This document shows, piece after piece, positions 1 to 5,999 of a DNA stretch of 7,497 bases (positions are counted from its first letter, which is position 1; every line of letters begins with the position of its first letter). Position numbers and translations under genes: made by a program. The DNA lies in the NCBI GenBank assembly GCA_030641245.1, contig DAOWHU010000001.1:1-7497 (forward strand). Direction: 5' to 3'. The notes under the pieces were generated by a model. That model was not told the origin of the DNA. It made no database searches and worked only from the letters and a program-made list of their open reading frames with translations. Source of the DNA: a bacterium. Its GTDB lineage: Bacteria > Patescibacteriota > Minisyncoccia > Moranbacterales > DUUL01.

Positions 1-220
1 AGATTGTCTGATCTGCACCAGGCACACACGGAATCTCCTCTATATACGTTGTATCACCAGCTGCGTTTGTTGCTAACTCACCGCCGACACCATTGCCATT
101 GGGATCCCAATTATACACTCCATCACCGTCCCTATCATCAAATGGTGCACCCGACGGTGTGCCATCAGACCAGGTGGAGGGCCATTGTTCCCAGTCTAAT
201 TTATTGATTGAGAATCCAAC
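1..220 (-). CDS. Fragment of a secreted-type protein (runs off left edge, no start)
   Basis: Read on the minus strand, the frame is open from position 307 to the left edge. From about 217 leftward it gives protein-like sequence: GFSINKLDWEQWP, then an Asp/Gly-rich stretch with DDRDGDGVYNWDPNGNG, and finally PGADQTI at the edge. From memory this resembles large secreted proteins of Bacteroidota/Ignavibacteria, in which 'INKLDW..WP', 'DxDGDGxY' and 'PGADQTIW' segments occur; I cannot name a family. There is no ATG, GTG or TTG start in frame and no ribosome binding site, so the 5' part is missing. Upstream of the recognisable part (221-307) the frame stays open but reads as low-quality sequence around a run of nine A (228-236). 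G+C over 1-200 is about half by hand count, clearly above the rest of the window. It faces the opposite way to the neighbouring genes. It is probably foreign to the adjacent contig, either by mis-assembly or by insertion. Confidence 0.5.
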
Positions 221-300
221 ATATAATAAAAAAAAACTAAACTCGACTTTTTCTAAAAGTTGCCGGTGCTGGTTGAGTATCGCATCCGCGAAAAGAAGGC
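221..300. other. Junction between two unlike sequences
   Basis: Recognisable protein similarity stops on the left at about 217 (minus strand) and starts on the right at about 290-300 (plus strand). Between them lie an A9 run (228-236), an in-frame TGA (274-276) that blocks extension of the glycosyltransferase frame, and TTGAGTATCG (273-282). That 10-mer recurs exactly at 6514-6523, and with one change at 5116-5125 on the other strand. The segment may therefore be part of a host spacer element rather than random. I see no promoter or gene in it. Confidence 0.5.
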
Positions 301-717
301 TTGAGTTCTAAAAAGGAAATCGAGAAAATGCTAAGAAGAAAATACGGAAATGTAAACTTGATCGGAGTTAACAAAAAGAACTTTTTAAATAAAGATTTAC
401 AAAAACTGGAAAATCACGGATTGGTTTTAGTGGCCATAGGGCACCCCCATCAAGAAACTTTGATCTATAAGAAGATTTTAAAACTAGCCGGAGTTAAGAT
501 AGTGTTGGGAATAGGGGGAACTTTAGACTATTGGACCCAAAGAAAAAAACGGGCTCCAAGAATATTTCAGATTTTTGGCTTAGAATGGTTGTGGAGATTG
601 ATAATGCAACCCGATCGAATAATCAGAGTCTACAAGTCTGTTGTCAAATTTCCGGTTTTAGGAACAATGGAAATATTTTTAAAAATTCCCTTTGAAAAAG
701 AAAAGTATGAAAAATGA
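301..717 (+). pseudogene. WecG/TagA/CpsF-family glycosyltransferase, N-terminally truncated
   Basis: Members of this family transfer N-acetylmannosamine or a related sugar onto a lipid-linked carrier in teichoic acid, enterobacterial common antigen or capsule synthesis at the inner face of the membrane. The 138 residues from TTG 301 match only the C-terminal half: GHPHQE (47-52), GIGGTLDYW (70-78), KRAPRIF (83-89) and GLEWLWRL (93-100) follow the family's usual order up to the C-terminus. Family members are roughly 240 residues, so about 100 N-terminal residues with the catalytic Asp region are absent. The frame extends back only to TGA 274-276, and TTG 301 is the only candidate start there, with no ribosome binding site. 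Similarity may reach slightly upstream (KEGLSSKKEIEKM). The stop (TGA 715-717) overlaps the gltX start by 11 bases, which suggests coupled translation. The truncation is probably the consequence of the junction just upstream; a real pseudogene is the alternative. The family call is firm, the status is not. Confidence 0.82.
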
Positions 718-2197
718 AAAAGCAAAAAACGACGGAGTTAGAGTCAGATTTGCTCCCTCTCCAACTGGAACAATCCATATTGGCAATTTGAGAACGGCCT
801 TCTTTGCCTGGCTATTTGCCCGGAATCAAAAAGGCTTTTTCTTGGTTAGAGTTGAAGATACTGATCGTAAAAGACTCGATGAAAAAGCTATTAAGAAAAT
901 TTTTGAAACTCTCAACTGGGTTGGTTTAGACATCGATGAAGGAGTTCATTTAGACAAAAGCTTCAAAATATCTCAAAAGGGGAACCTGGGACCCTATATT
1001 CAATCGGAAAGATTAGAAATCTATCAAAAATACATTCAGGAGCTTTTTGATAAAGGAAAGGCTTACTATTGCTTTTGCTCAGCAGAACGCTTAAAAAAAG
1101 TGCGGGAGAGGCAACAGGCTCAAAATCGACCACCGATGTACGATCAAAAATGTCGTGATTTAGCGCCTGAAAAAGTTCAAGAAAAAATTAAAAACGGAGA
1201 AGAATACGTGATTAGAATGAAAATTCCAAAAAATGAAGTGGTTAAATTCACCGACAAAGTGTTTGGAGACATTGCAGTGGAAACTGCAACAATTGATGAT
1301 CAAATCTTGATTAAATCCGATGGTTTTCCAACCTATCATTTTGCAGTCGTTATTGATGATCATTTGATGAAAATATCTCATGTTATCAGAGGAGAAGAAT
1401 GGATACCAAGCACTCCTAAACATATTTTACTTTATAGATTTTTCGAATGGAAATTGCCAAAGTTTGTTCATTTACCAAATGTTTTAGGAGAAGATAAGAA
1501 AAAACTTTCCAAAAGGCAGGGTGACGTTAGTGTAGAAGATTTTGAAAAGAAAGGTTATCCTCCCGAAGCCTTACTCAACTTTTTGGCTTTGCTGGGATGG
1601 AATCCCAAGAGCAATCAAGAAATAATGTCGCAAAAAGAGTTAATTGAAAAATTTTCCATAGCTGGGTTACATAAAGCTGGCGCAATTTTTAATTATCAAA
1701 AATTGGATTGGATAAGTGGGCAGTATCTAAAAAATAAATCTGATGAGGAAATTTTAGAAAAAAGCCAATGTTATCTTAAAGAATATTTTGAAGTCGACCA
1801 ACTGGAATCAAACGACGAAAAAATAAAGAAAATAATAGCAGTCGAAAAACCTAGAATCAAAAAACTTTCCGATATTACTGAAAATTTTGGTATCTACTTT
1901 AAAAATATTGAATATCAGAAAGATTTATTAAAATGGAAGGATATGGGTGACGCTGATATCAAAAAAGCGCTGGAAACAGTTTCCAAAATTGTCTCAGAGG
2001 CTGATTTGTCCTCCTTAAAGATATTCCAGAAAACTGTTTTGGCCAGTATTGGTGAGGCTCGCGGAGAACACCTCTGGCCATTGAGAGTAGCTTTATCGGG
2101 ACAGGAAAAAAGCGCCAGCCCTTTTGAATTAGCTTGGATTTTAGGAAAAAAAGAGAGCTTAAAAAGAATAAAGACCGCTCTCGAAAAAGTAAATTAA
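707..2197 (+). CDS. gltX: Glutamyl-tRNA synthetase
   Basis: This is a cytosolic class I aminoacyl-tRNA synthetase that attaches glutamate to tRNA-Glu with ATP. I take ATG 707 as the start, giving 496 residues; family members are near 470-500. The class I signature is the HIGN motif (residues 24-27) within RFAPSPTGTIHIGNLRTA, followed by RVEDTDRKR. KLSKR at 266-270 is the KMSKS loop. C122-x-C124 plus C149 sit where many bacterial GluRS carry a zinc-binding knuckle. The C-terminal part, with EARGEHLWPLRVALSG and SPFELAWILG, is the anticodon-binding domain. An in-frame TTG at 692 would add five residues, but the ATG is preferred. The start lies inside the end of the glycosyltransferase frame, and the next gene begins 6 bases after the stop, so the three form an operon. 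Whether the enzyme also charges tRNA-Gln cannot be told, as no gatCAB gene is in view. No defect is seen. Confidence 0.98.
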   Translation: MKNEKAKNDGVRVRFAPSPTGTIHIGNLRTAFFAWLFARNQKGFFLVRVEDTDRKRLDEKAIKKIFETLNWVGLDIDEGVHLDKSFKISQKGNLGPYIQSERLEIYQKYIQELFDKGKAYYCFCSAERLKKVRERQQAQNRPPMYDQKCRDLAPEKVQEKIKNGEEYVIRMKIPKNEVVKFTDKVFGDIAVETATIDDQILIKSDGFPTYHFAVVIDDHLMKISHVIRGEEWIPSTPKHILLYRFFEWKLPKFVHLPNVLGEDKKKLSKRQGDVSVEDFEKKGYPPEALLNFLALLGWNPKSNQEIMSQKELIEKFSIAGLHKAGAIFNYQKLDWISGQYLKNKSDEEILEKSQCYLKEYFEVDQLESNDEKIKKIIAVEKPRIKKLSDITENFGIYFKNIEYQKDLLKWKDMGDADIKKALETVSKIVSEADLSSLKIFQKTVLASIGEARGEHLWPLRVALSGQEKSASPFELAWILGKKESLKRIKTALEKVN

Positions 2198-2203
2198 ACC
2201 AAA

Positions 2204-3586
2204 ATGCAGTTAAAAAATATAAAATATTGGAGTAAGCTTTTGTTGCTGACTTTTTTGTTTTTTTTGTCGTCAGTTTTAATCCAAATTAAAGCTCAAGCTG
2301 ATGACTTGGACGATATCATTGACGAAGCTTGCAAAGAATTATCTGAGGAGGACTGTGAAGATCTCAGAAAGGAAGCTGAGGAGCAAGAAGACCAATACGA
2401 CACTTTAGAAAATCAACTTAAGAATGCTAAAAAATTGGCCAAACTCAAAAGAGAGCAAAGTCGAACTCTAGAAAACCAGGTTCAAATTTTGAATCTAGAA
2501 ATAAATGATGTTCAAGGCGATATAAACTCTCTTCAAAAAGAAATAACCACTACCCAAAGAAAAATTGACGAAACCAAAGAACAAATTAGTCTAAAGCAAA
2601 AAAGTATCAAAGAAGGCCAAAAAAATCTTGGGGAAATGTTGCGCAGTTATTACAGGCTAAACCAAGAGTTGGGATTAAGTTTGATTTCCAGAAATGATAC
2701 TTTAAGTAATGTCTTTAATCAATCTGATCATCTCAGTCAACTTTCTACAAAAATTAATAACTCTCTTAAGATAATCAGAGAAGAGAAGTCTTCTTTAGGC
2801 GAAAAAAAGGAAGAGTATGAAGTTAAACAAGGGAAGCTCGGAAATCAAAAAACCGAACTAGACGAAGAAAGGCAGACTCTAGCTATCACAAAGAATAGCA
2901 AGAATAGCCTCTTGGTTAGAACTCAGGGCGAGGAAGCTAATTATCAAGCTTTAATTGCAAAAATCGAAAGTCAGATGAAGCAACTCTTGATTGATGTTGA
3001 TTCGCTTTCAGATGAACAAAAGGGGGAACTTAATGATATCCTTAAAAACGCTGACAAACCAAAATATGGATTAGCTTCAACTAGTTGGTATTATTCTCAA
3101 ACTGATAGTCGTTGGAAAAATGAAAAACTAGGCGGAAGTCGTTATACTATTGGCGATTCTGGCTGTGCTATTACTTCTATTGCCATGGTTTTTACTTATT
3201 ACGACGAAAAAGTTGACCCGGAAGACTTGGCTGACGTGTCCTTCTTTACTAGCAAGGGATATATTGACTGGGGCTCTGCTGATGACGAGTTTGATATGAA
3301 ACTGATTAAGAAAACCAACCATTCCTCTGGCAATATTGATTGGGACGACTTGGAAGATTACATCGATCATGATCAATTAGTCATTGTTTATATTAGAGCG
3401 GGATCAATTTATGGTCCTGGTCATTATGTCGTTGTTCACGGTTACGATAAGAAGCACGATGATTTTGTAGTTCATGATCCATACTGGGGTACCAATTTAT
3501 TATTAGGAACCTCCAGAGACTTGGTAGAGGAACTCCACAGTACGTCAACCAAGGTAGACCAAATGATTGTCTACAAACCAGATTGA
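2204..3586 (+). CDS. Secreted coiled-coil protein with C-terminal C39-like cysteine peptidase domain
   Basis: The protein has 460 residues in three parts. Residues 1-32 are a signal peptide: basic start, hydrophobic LLLLTFLFFLSSVLI, and an AQA/D cleavage motif at 30-33. Residues about 45-275 are a Lys/Glu/Gln-rich heptad-type coiled coil; its middle (EMLRSYYRLNQELGLSLI, then SNVFNQSDHLSQL) resembles the N-terminal domain of the cell-wall factors PcsB, CwlO and EnvC. Residues about 293-460 resemble the peptidase C39-like family (Pfam Peptidase_C39_2), with QTDSRWKNEKLG, catalytic Cys321 in DSGCAITSIAMV, His407 in GPGHYVVVHGYD and Asp425 in VHDPYWG. I infer an exported enzyme acting on peptidoglycan peptides or on surface proteins; the substrate is unknown. 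It lies 6 bases after gltX with no clear ribosome binding site, so it probably depends on coupled translation. Known C39 proteins process bacteriocin leaders, but this one lacks an ABC transporter portion, so that role is unlikely. Confidence 0.86.
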   Translation: MQLKNIKYWSKLLLLTFLFFLSSVLIQIKAQADDLDDIIDEACKELSEEDCEDLRKEAEEQEDQYDTLENQLKNAKKLAKLKREQSRTLENQVQILNLEINDVQGDINSLQKEITTTQRKIDETKEQISLKQKSIKEGQKNLGEMLRSYYRLNQELGLSLISRNDTLSNVFNQSDHLSQLSTKINNSLKIIREEKSSLGEKKEEYEVKQGKLGNQKTELDEERQTLAITKNSKNSLLVRTQGEEANYQALIAKIESQMKQLLIDVDSLSDEQKGELNDILKNADKPKYGLASTSWYYSQTDSRWKNEKLGGSRYTIGDSGCAITSIAMVFTYYDEKVDPEDLADVSFFTSKGYIDWGSADDEFDMKLIKKTNHSSGNIDWDDLEDYIDHDQLVIVYIRAGSIYGPGHYVVVHGYDKKHDDFVVHDPYWGTNLLLGTSRDLVEELHSTSTKVDQMIVYKPD

Positions 3587-3653
3587 TAGGTAACAAATTA
3601 GCCTTAGAATAAATGACCCAGATTACCTGTGGTTTGAGGTTCCTTAGTTTATG

Positions 3654-3681
3654 ATGTCGCAAAATATACATTGTGCGACAT
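3654..3681 (-). other. Candidate dif-like (XerC/XerD) recombination site
   Basis: On the minus strand the 28 bases divide as left arm ATGTCGCACAA, centre TGTATA and right arm TTTTGCGACAT. E. coli dif, as I remember it, is GGTGCGCATAA, TGTATA, TTATGTTAAAT, so the centre is identical. The left arm also matches the plasmid-dif type XerC arm ATTTCGCATAA at 9 of 11 positions; the right arm matches the E. coli XerD arm at 7 of 11. The outer eight bases of each arm are exact inverted copies, which makes the site more palindromic than usual dif. Alternatives are a regulator operator or an RNA hairpin; no T-run follows, which argues against a terminator. Confidence 0.45.
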
Positions 3682-3763
3682 ACTGTTTCTACCTAATATA
3701 GCTCAAATTTACCACCAAATAATTCTGCCCTGATTTCCCTTTTTCCAGAAATTTAGCTTGCGG

Positions 3764-3796
3764 TTGATTTACATTTGATTCGCATTTAATTTGCAT
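3764..3796 (+). repeat. Three tandem 11-base units
   Basis: The units are TTGATTTACAT, TTGATTCGCAT and TTAATTTGCAT, with no bases between them. All share TT-ATT---CAT apart from small changes at positions 3 and 7-8. The last unit overlaps the palindrome GCATCT-c-AGATGC (3793-3805). A period of 11 places each copy on about the same face of the helix, as in protein-binding iterons; the function is unknown. Confidence 0.55.
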
Positions 3797-3851
3797 CTCA
3801 GATGCTTCTCTCCTTTTTTCAGCTAGCTAAAAATTTTTAAGATTTAAGATT

Positions 3852-3879
3852 TTGACATTCGGATTTGATTTGAAACAAT
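3852..3879 (+). promoter_or_regulatory. Possible weak promoter of the PD-(D/E)XK gene
   Basis: A consensus -35 box TTGACA (3852-3857) is followed after 16 bases by AACAAT (3874-3879), four of six matches to a -10 box. Transcription would begin near 3886, about 60 bases before the ATG. In such AT-rich sequence the match could be chance. Confidence 0.27.
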
Positions 3880-3948
3880 TTGAATTTTGGAATAATTTTA
3901 AAACCATCTAAATCGTAATTACTTTTTCTAATTAATTGTTTGTTGACT

Positions 3949-5082
3949 ATGAATACCTCTTACTCGTCATTAAACTCCTTTCAAACTTGCCCTCTTCGCT
4001 ATAAGTTTAGTGCTATCGATAAGATCAAACCTGGCAAAAAATCACCGGAGGCTGTTTTTGGTAGCATAATTCACTCTACAATGCAGTTCATCCACACTGG
4101 GAGCTTCATCTTACCCACTCAAAAAGAGGCCTTGAACCACTTCTCTCAAAAATGGAATCCGGACGTCTTTACTAATGAATTTCAAGAGAGAGCCGCCTTT
4201 GCTCAAGGAATAAAAATTGTTCAAAGTTATTATAAGAACAACGATCCTCATGATATTAAAATAGTTGATATCGAATCTCGATTTTCGGTCGACCTAAAAC
4301 ATAACGGAGAAATTCATCTTATCTCGGGAATTATTGATAGAATTGATAAGGTTGAAGATGGTTATGAAATTATTGACTACAAAACGGCTCGAAAACTTCC
4401 CGCTCAATCTCACGTTGATGATAACCTGCAACTTTTAATCTACCTCTTGGCCTTTCTCAAGAGATATCCTCAACTAGCAAAAACCCCAGAGAAGATAAAG
4501 CTTAGCCTCTACTTCTTGAAGCACGATACTAAACTATCAACGACTAAAACACTCTCTCAACTTAAAGACGAAACCGAAAAAATCCTTAACTTGCTAGATG
4601 AGATCAAAGACTCTAGCTTTGAACCTCAGACTTCTCCGCTTTGTGACTGGTGTGATTACCAAGAAATTTGTCCAATGTGGAAACATAAATTTAAGGAAGA
4701 AATCTCCGTCACTGACGCAGAGAAAAATACTATTATTCAAAAATATTTAGATCTTCAAACAGAAGCCAAGGAAATCAGAATAGAAATCGGTCAGCTTCAA
4801 AAAAGCCTCCTGGGTATTATGGAAGGCGAAGAAGTTGATAGATTATTTAGCGGTGACAAAATTGTTTCTAAAATTCACCGTCAAACTTTTAAATATAATG
4901 AAAGGAAGCTCAAAGAAATTCTCGAAAGAAAGAAGCTTTGGGACCAAGTCAACAAAGTGAATCTAGTCCAGCTCAATAAAGTCCTTAAAGTTTTACCCTC
5001 CCAGGACAGACGAGCGGTAGAAAAATTGAAGAAATTAAAAAGCGAAAGTTATGGTTTGAGCGTGAAGCAAGGCTCAAAATAG
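3949..5082 (+). CDS. PD-(D/E)XK nuclease with Fe-S-type cysteines (RecB/AddB/Cas4-like domain)
   Basis: This 377-residue protein (from ATG 3949) has the Pfam PDDEXK_1-type nuclease domain. SYSSLNSFQTCPLRYKF at the N-terminus carries C14; H42 lies in FGSIIHS; D130 in GIIDRIDKV and D143-Y-K145 in YEIIDYKT form the metal-dependent active site; QLLIYLLAF is the following QxxxY-like helix. C232-x2-C235-x5-C241 (CDWCDYQEIC) together with C14 matches the four-cysteine 4Fe-4S arrangement of AddB, Cas4 and Dna2. Residues about 250-377 form a Lys/Glu-rich, probably helical extension I do not recognise. By family it should cut DNA, perhaps with a helicase in repair. There is no cas1/cas2 or CRISPR array here and no helicase gene, so it is not called Cas4 or AddB. 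The frame could start at TTG 3940, three codons upstream, but the ATG is better. It is a single gene after a long spacer, with no strong ribosome binding site. Confidence 0.88.
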   Translation: MNTSYSSLNSFQTCPLRYKFSAIDKIKPGKKSPEAVFGSIIHSTMQFIHTGSFILPTQKEALNHFSQKWNPDVFTNEFQERAAFAQGIKIVQSYYKNNDPHDIKIVDIESRFSVDLKHNGEIHLISGIIDRIDKVEDGYEIIDYKTARKLPAQSHVDDNLQLLIYLLAFLKRYPQLAKTPEKIKLSLYFLKHDTKLSTTKTLSQLKDETEKILNLLDEIKDSSFEPQTSPLCDWCDYQEICPMWKHKFKEEISVTDAEKNTIIQKYLDLQTEAKEIRIEIGQLQKSLLGIMEGEEVDRLFSGDKIVSKIHRQTFKYNERKLKEILERKKLWDQVNKVNLVQLNKVLKVLPSQDRRAVEKLKKLKSESYGLSVKQGSK

Positions 5083-5138
5083 TTTAAAAACCTTCTGATT
5101 TTTGAGTCGAACATTCAATACTCAACTTTCAACCTTTT

Positions 5139-5165
5139 CGCCTCGGCTACGCCTTCGGCGAGACG
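5139..5165. terminator. GC-rich hairpin after the nuclease gene, possible transcription barrier
   Basis: CGCCTCG (5139-5145) pairs with CGAGACG (5159-5165) with one C-A mismatch, around a loop that itself contains GGC-TAC-GCC (5145-5153). It is a GC island in an AT-rich spacer about 55 bases past the stop at 5082. No T-run follows on the plus strand, so intrinsic termination is doubtful; on the minus strand four A (TTTT at 5135-5138 on the plus strand) follow. It may simply be a dispersed repeat. Confidence 0.35.
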
Positions 5166-5217
5166 GGCATCCGACCCTCAATATTTCAACATCCAATTTT
5201 GACGCAATTTGTGTTTT

Positions 5218-5275
5218 CATCGATTATTAAATTGTTGAACATTGAATGGTCATTGATTATTGAACATTGATTATT
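5218..5275 (+). repeat. Degenerate direct repeats CATTGATTATT / TTGAACATTGA
   Basis: CATCGATTATT (5218-5228) and CATTGATTATT (5251-5261 and 5265-5275) are near-identical, and TTGAACATTGA occurs at 5235-5245 and 5260-5270. The last two CATTGATTATT copies are offset by 14 bases. This looks like slipped-strand expansion of low-complexity spacer. Confidence 0.6.
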
Positions 5276-5298
5276 ATAAAAAATTTAATTTTTTATAA
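5274..5298 (-). terminator. AT-only perfect palindrome over the pyrH stop, possible terminator
   Basis: TTATAAAAAATT (5274-5285) and AATTTTTTATAA (5287-5298) are exact inverted copies around a single base. The pyrH stop codon TAA (5285-5287 on the minus strand) sits at the centre. The hairpin would hold only A-U pairs but is long, and it contains runs of six A and six T, so weak termination from either side is possible. Confidence 0.35.
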
Positions 5299-5989
5299 CC
5301 GTTCCTTCAAATTTTTCCCCATCCAAAATCTTTTTCAGATTTTCAATATTTCGACCTTCTGCTACGATTACTTCTAAACCTATTTTTTGGGCATGCTTGG
5401 AGGCAACTGGATCAAAGGGAGCATTCAATCCTGGATCCCATTTATCACCAACGATCAAACGGAAGTCGGCCCAGTTTATTTTCTCGATTTTTTTAGCATC
5501 TTTGAACTTTTTAGGATCCTTGTCGCAAACATATTTGACATTGGAAAGGTTTAACATCTTTTTGGCTCCCAATCTGTCTGCTAAAATAGTAGCCACGTAA
5601 TCAGTTGACCAGCCGGGTCGCCATCCCGCTGCCACCATTATCTTCTCTCCTTTTTCAAAATGACACATCAAATCCTCTTTAGTTCGAGGATTTTTATTTA
5701 TTCTTGGATGAGCATAGCTTTTGAAGATGGTCTTCACTAATTGAGCGTTTAAACGAGTGGAATGTACTCCTAGCCAATCCATATCATTACTAGTGAGCTC
5801 GGTTACTCTTCCAGCCGCGTTCTGATATTTACGAGCAACATCACCGCCACCCGTTACAATTATAAACCTTTGACTTTTTTTAATTTGTTTAATAATTTCT
5901 TCACGAAATTGTTTCAAAAATTTCCAATCAATTTCCCCGGGAACAATCAAAGAACCTCCTAAAGAAATCACTATCATTTCATTTTTCAT
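5285..5989 (-). CDS. pyrH: UMP kinase (amino acid kinase family, archaeal-like type)
   Basis: This cytosolic enzyme phosphorylates UMP to UDP with ATP. From ATG 5989 it has 234 residues, normal for the family. Motifs of the amino acid kinase fold are ISLGGSLIVP (8-17), the phosphate loop; VTGGGDVARKYQ (45-56); HSTRLNAQLV (76-85); AAGWRPGWSTD (120-130), the UMP-site region; and NLSNVKYVCDKDP (147-159) before the ATP site. LNAPFDPVASKHA then matches the family's conserved FDPVA segment. 'SLGGS' in place of the bacterial 'KLSGE' puts it nearer archaeal-type UMP kinases. A longer frame to 6067 would add 26 residues that lie inside the preceding gene and do not fit the family, so ATG 5989 is chosen; ATG 5977 is a second possibility. 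It starts 10 bases after the upstream gene's stop, hence co-transcribed. Another amino acid kinase, such as isopentenyl phosphate kinase, is less likely given GWSTD and FDPVA. Confidence 0.85.
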   Translation of the reverse strand: MKNEMIVISLGGSLIVPGEIDWKFLKQFREEIIKQIKKSQRFIIVTGGGDVARKYQNAAGRVTELTSNDMDWLGVHSTRLNAQLVKTIFKSYAHPRINKNPRTKEDLMCHFEKGEKIMVAAGWRPGWSTDYVATILADRLGAKKMLNLSNVKYVCDKDPKKFKDAKKIEKINWADFRLIVGDKWDPGLNAPFDPVASKHAQKIGLEVIVAEGRNIENLKKILDGEKFEGTVIKN

Positions 5990-5999
5990 TGTTAAACTA

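Larger units (their letters stand above)
3587..3948. other. Gene-free AT-rich spacer of 362 bases
   Basis: No coding frame with recognisable protein character and no tRNA-like cloverleaf were found on either strand. The spacer holds, in order, a 28-base palindrome (3654-3681), three tandem 11-base units (3764-3796) that run into the palindrome GCATCT-c-AGATGC (3793-3805), and a possible weak promoter (TTGACA at 3852-3857) for the downstream nuclease gene. No strong rho-independent terminator with a T-run follows the stop at 3586. Confidence 0.6.
5083..5284. other. Repeat-rich convergent spacer
   Basis: About 200 bases between convergent genes with no coding frame. It contains an inverted pair TTGAGT (5102-5107) and ACTCAA (5120-5125), a GC-rich hairpin (5139-5165), a run of degenerate CATTGATTATT/TTGAACATTGA units (5218-5275), and the left arm of an AT palindrome at the pyrH stop. 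Confidence 0.55.

Noticed and set aside
4..311. Plus-strand frames of 67 and 72 codons at the left end
   Set aside because: They are shadows of the minus-strand secreted-protein fragment and the junction; their translations are His/Pro/Ser-rich low-quality sequence with no family features.
692..706. TTG 692 as gltX start
   Set aside because: It adds only five Lys-rich residues upstream of ATG 707 and needs deeper overlap with the preceding frame.
1160..1423. Minus-strand frame inside gltX
   Set aside because: It is a shadow of a highly conserved gene, rich in Phe/Asn/His as expected of an antisense translation.
301..3586. TGA recoded as glycine
   Set aside because: TGA occurs as the natural stop of two genes at the expected family C-termini, and glycines are encoded by GGN codons.
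3128..3671. Minus-strand frames of 82 and 92 codons over the peptidase domain and spacer
   Set aside because: They run antisense to the intact peptidase domain, with no start signal and no recognisable domain.
3587..3948. tRNA or replication origin in the long spacer
   Set aside because: No T-loop/acceptor pairing was found and no DnaA-box (TTATNCACA) cluster is present.
3940..5082. Cas4/CRISPR interpretation of the nuclease
   Set aside because: The domain alone cannot tell Cas4 from AddB-like nucleases, no cas1/cas2 is present, and no spacer-repeat array exists in the window.
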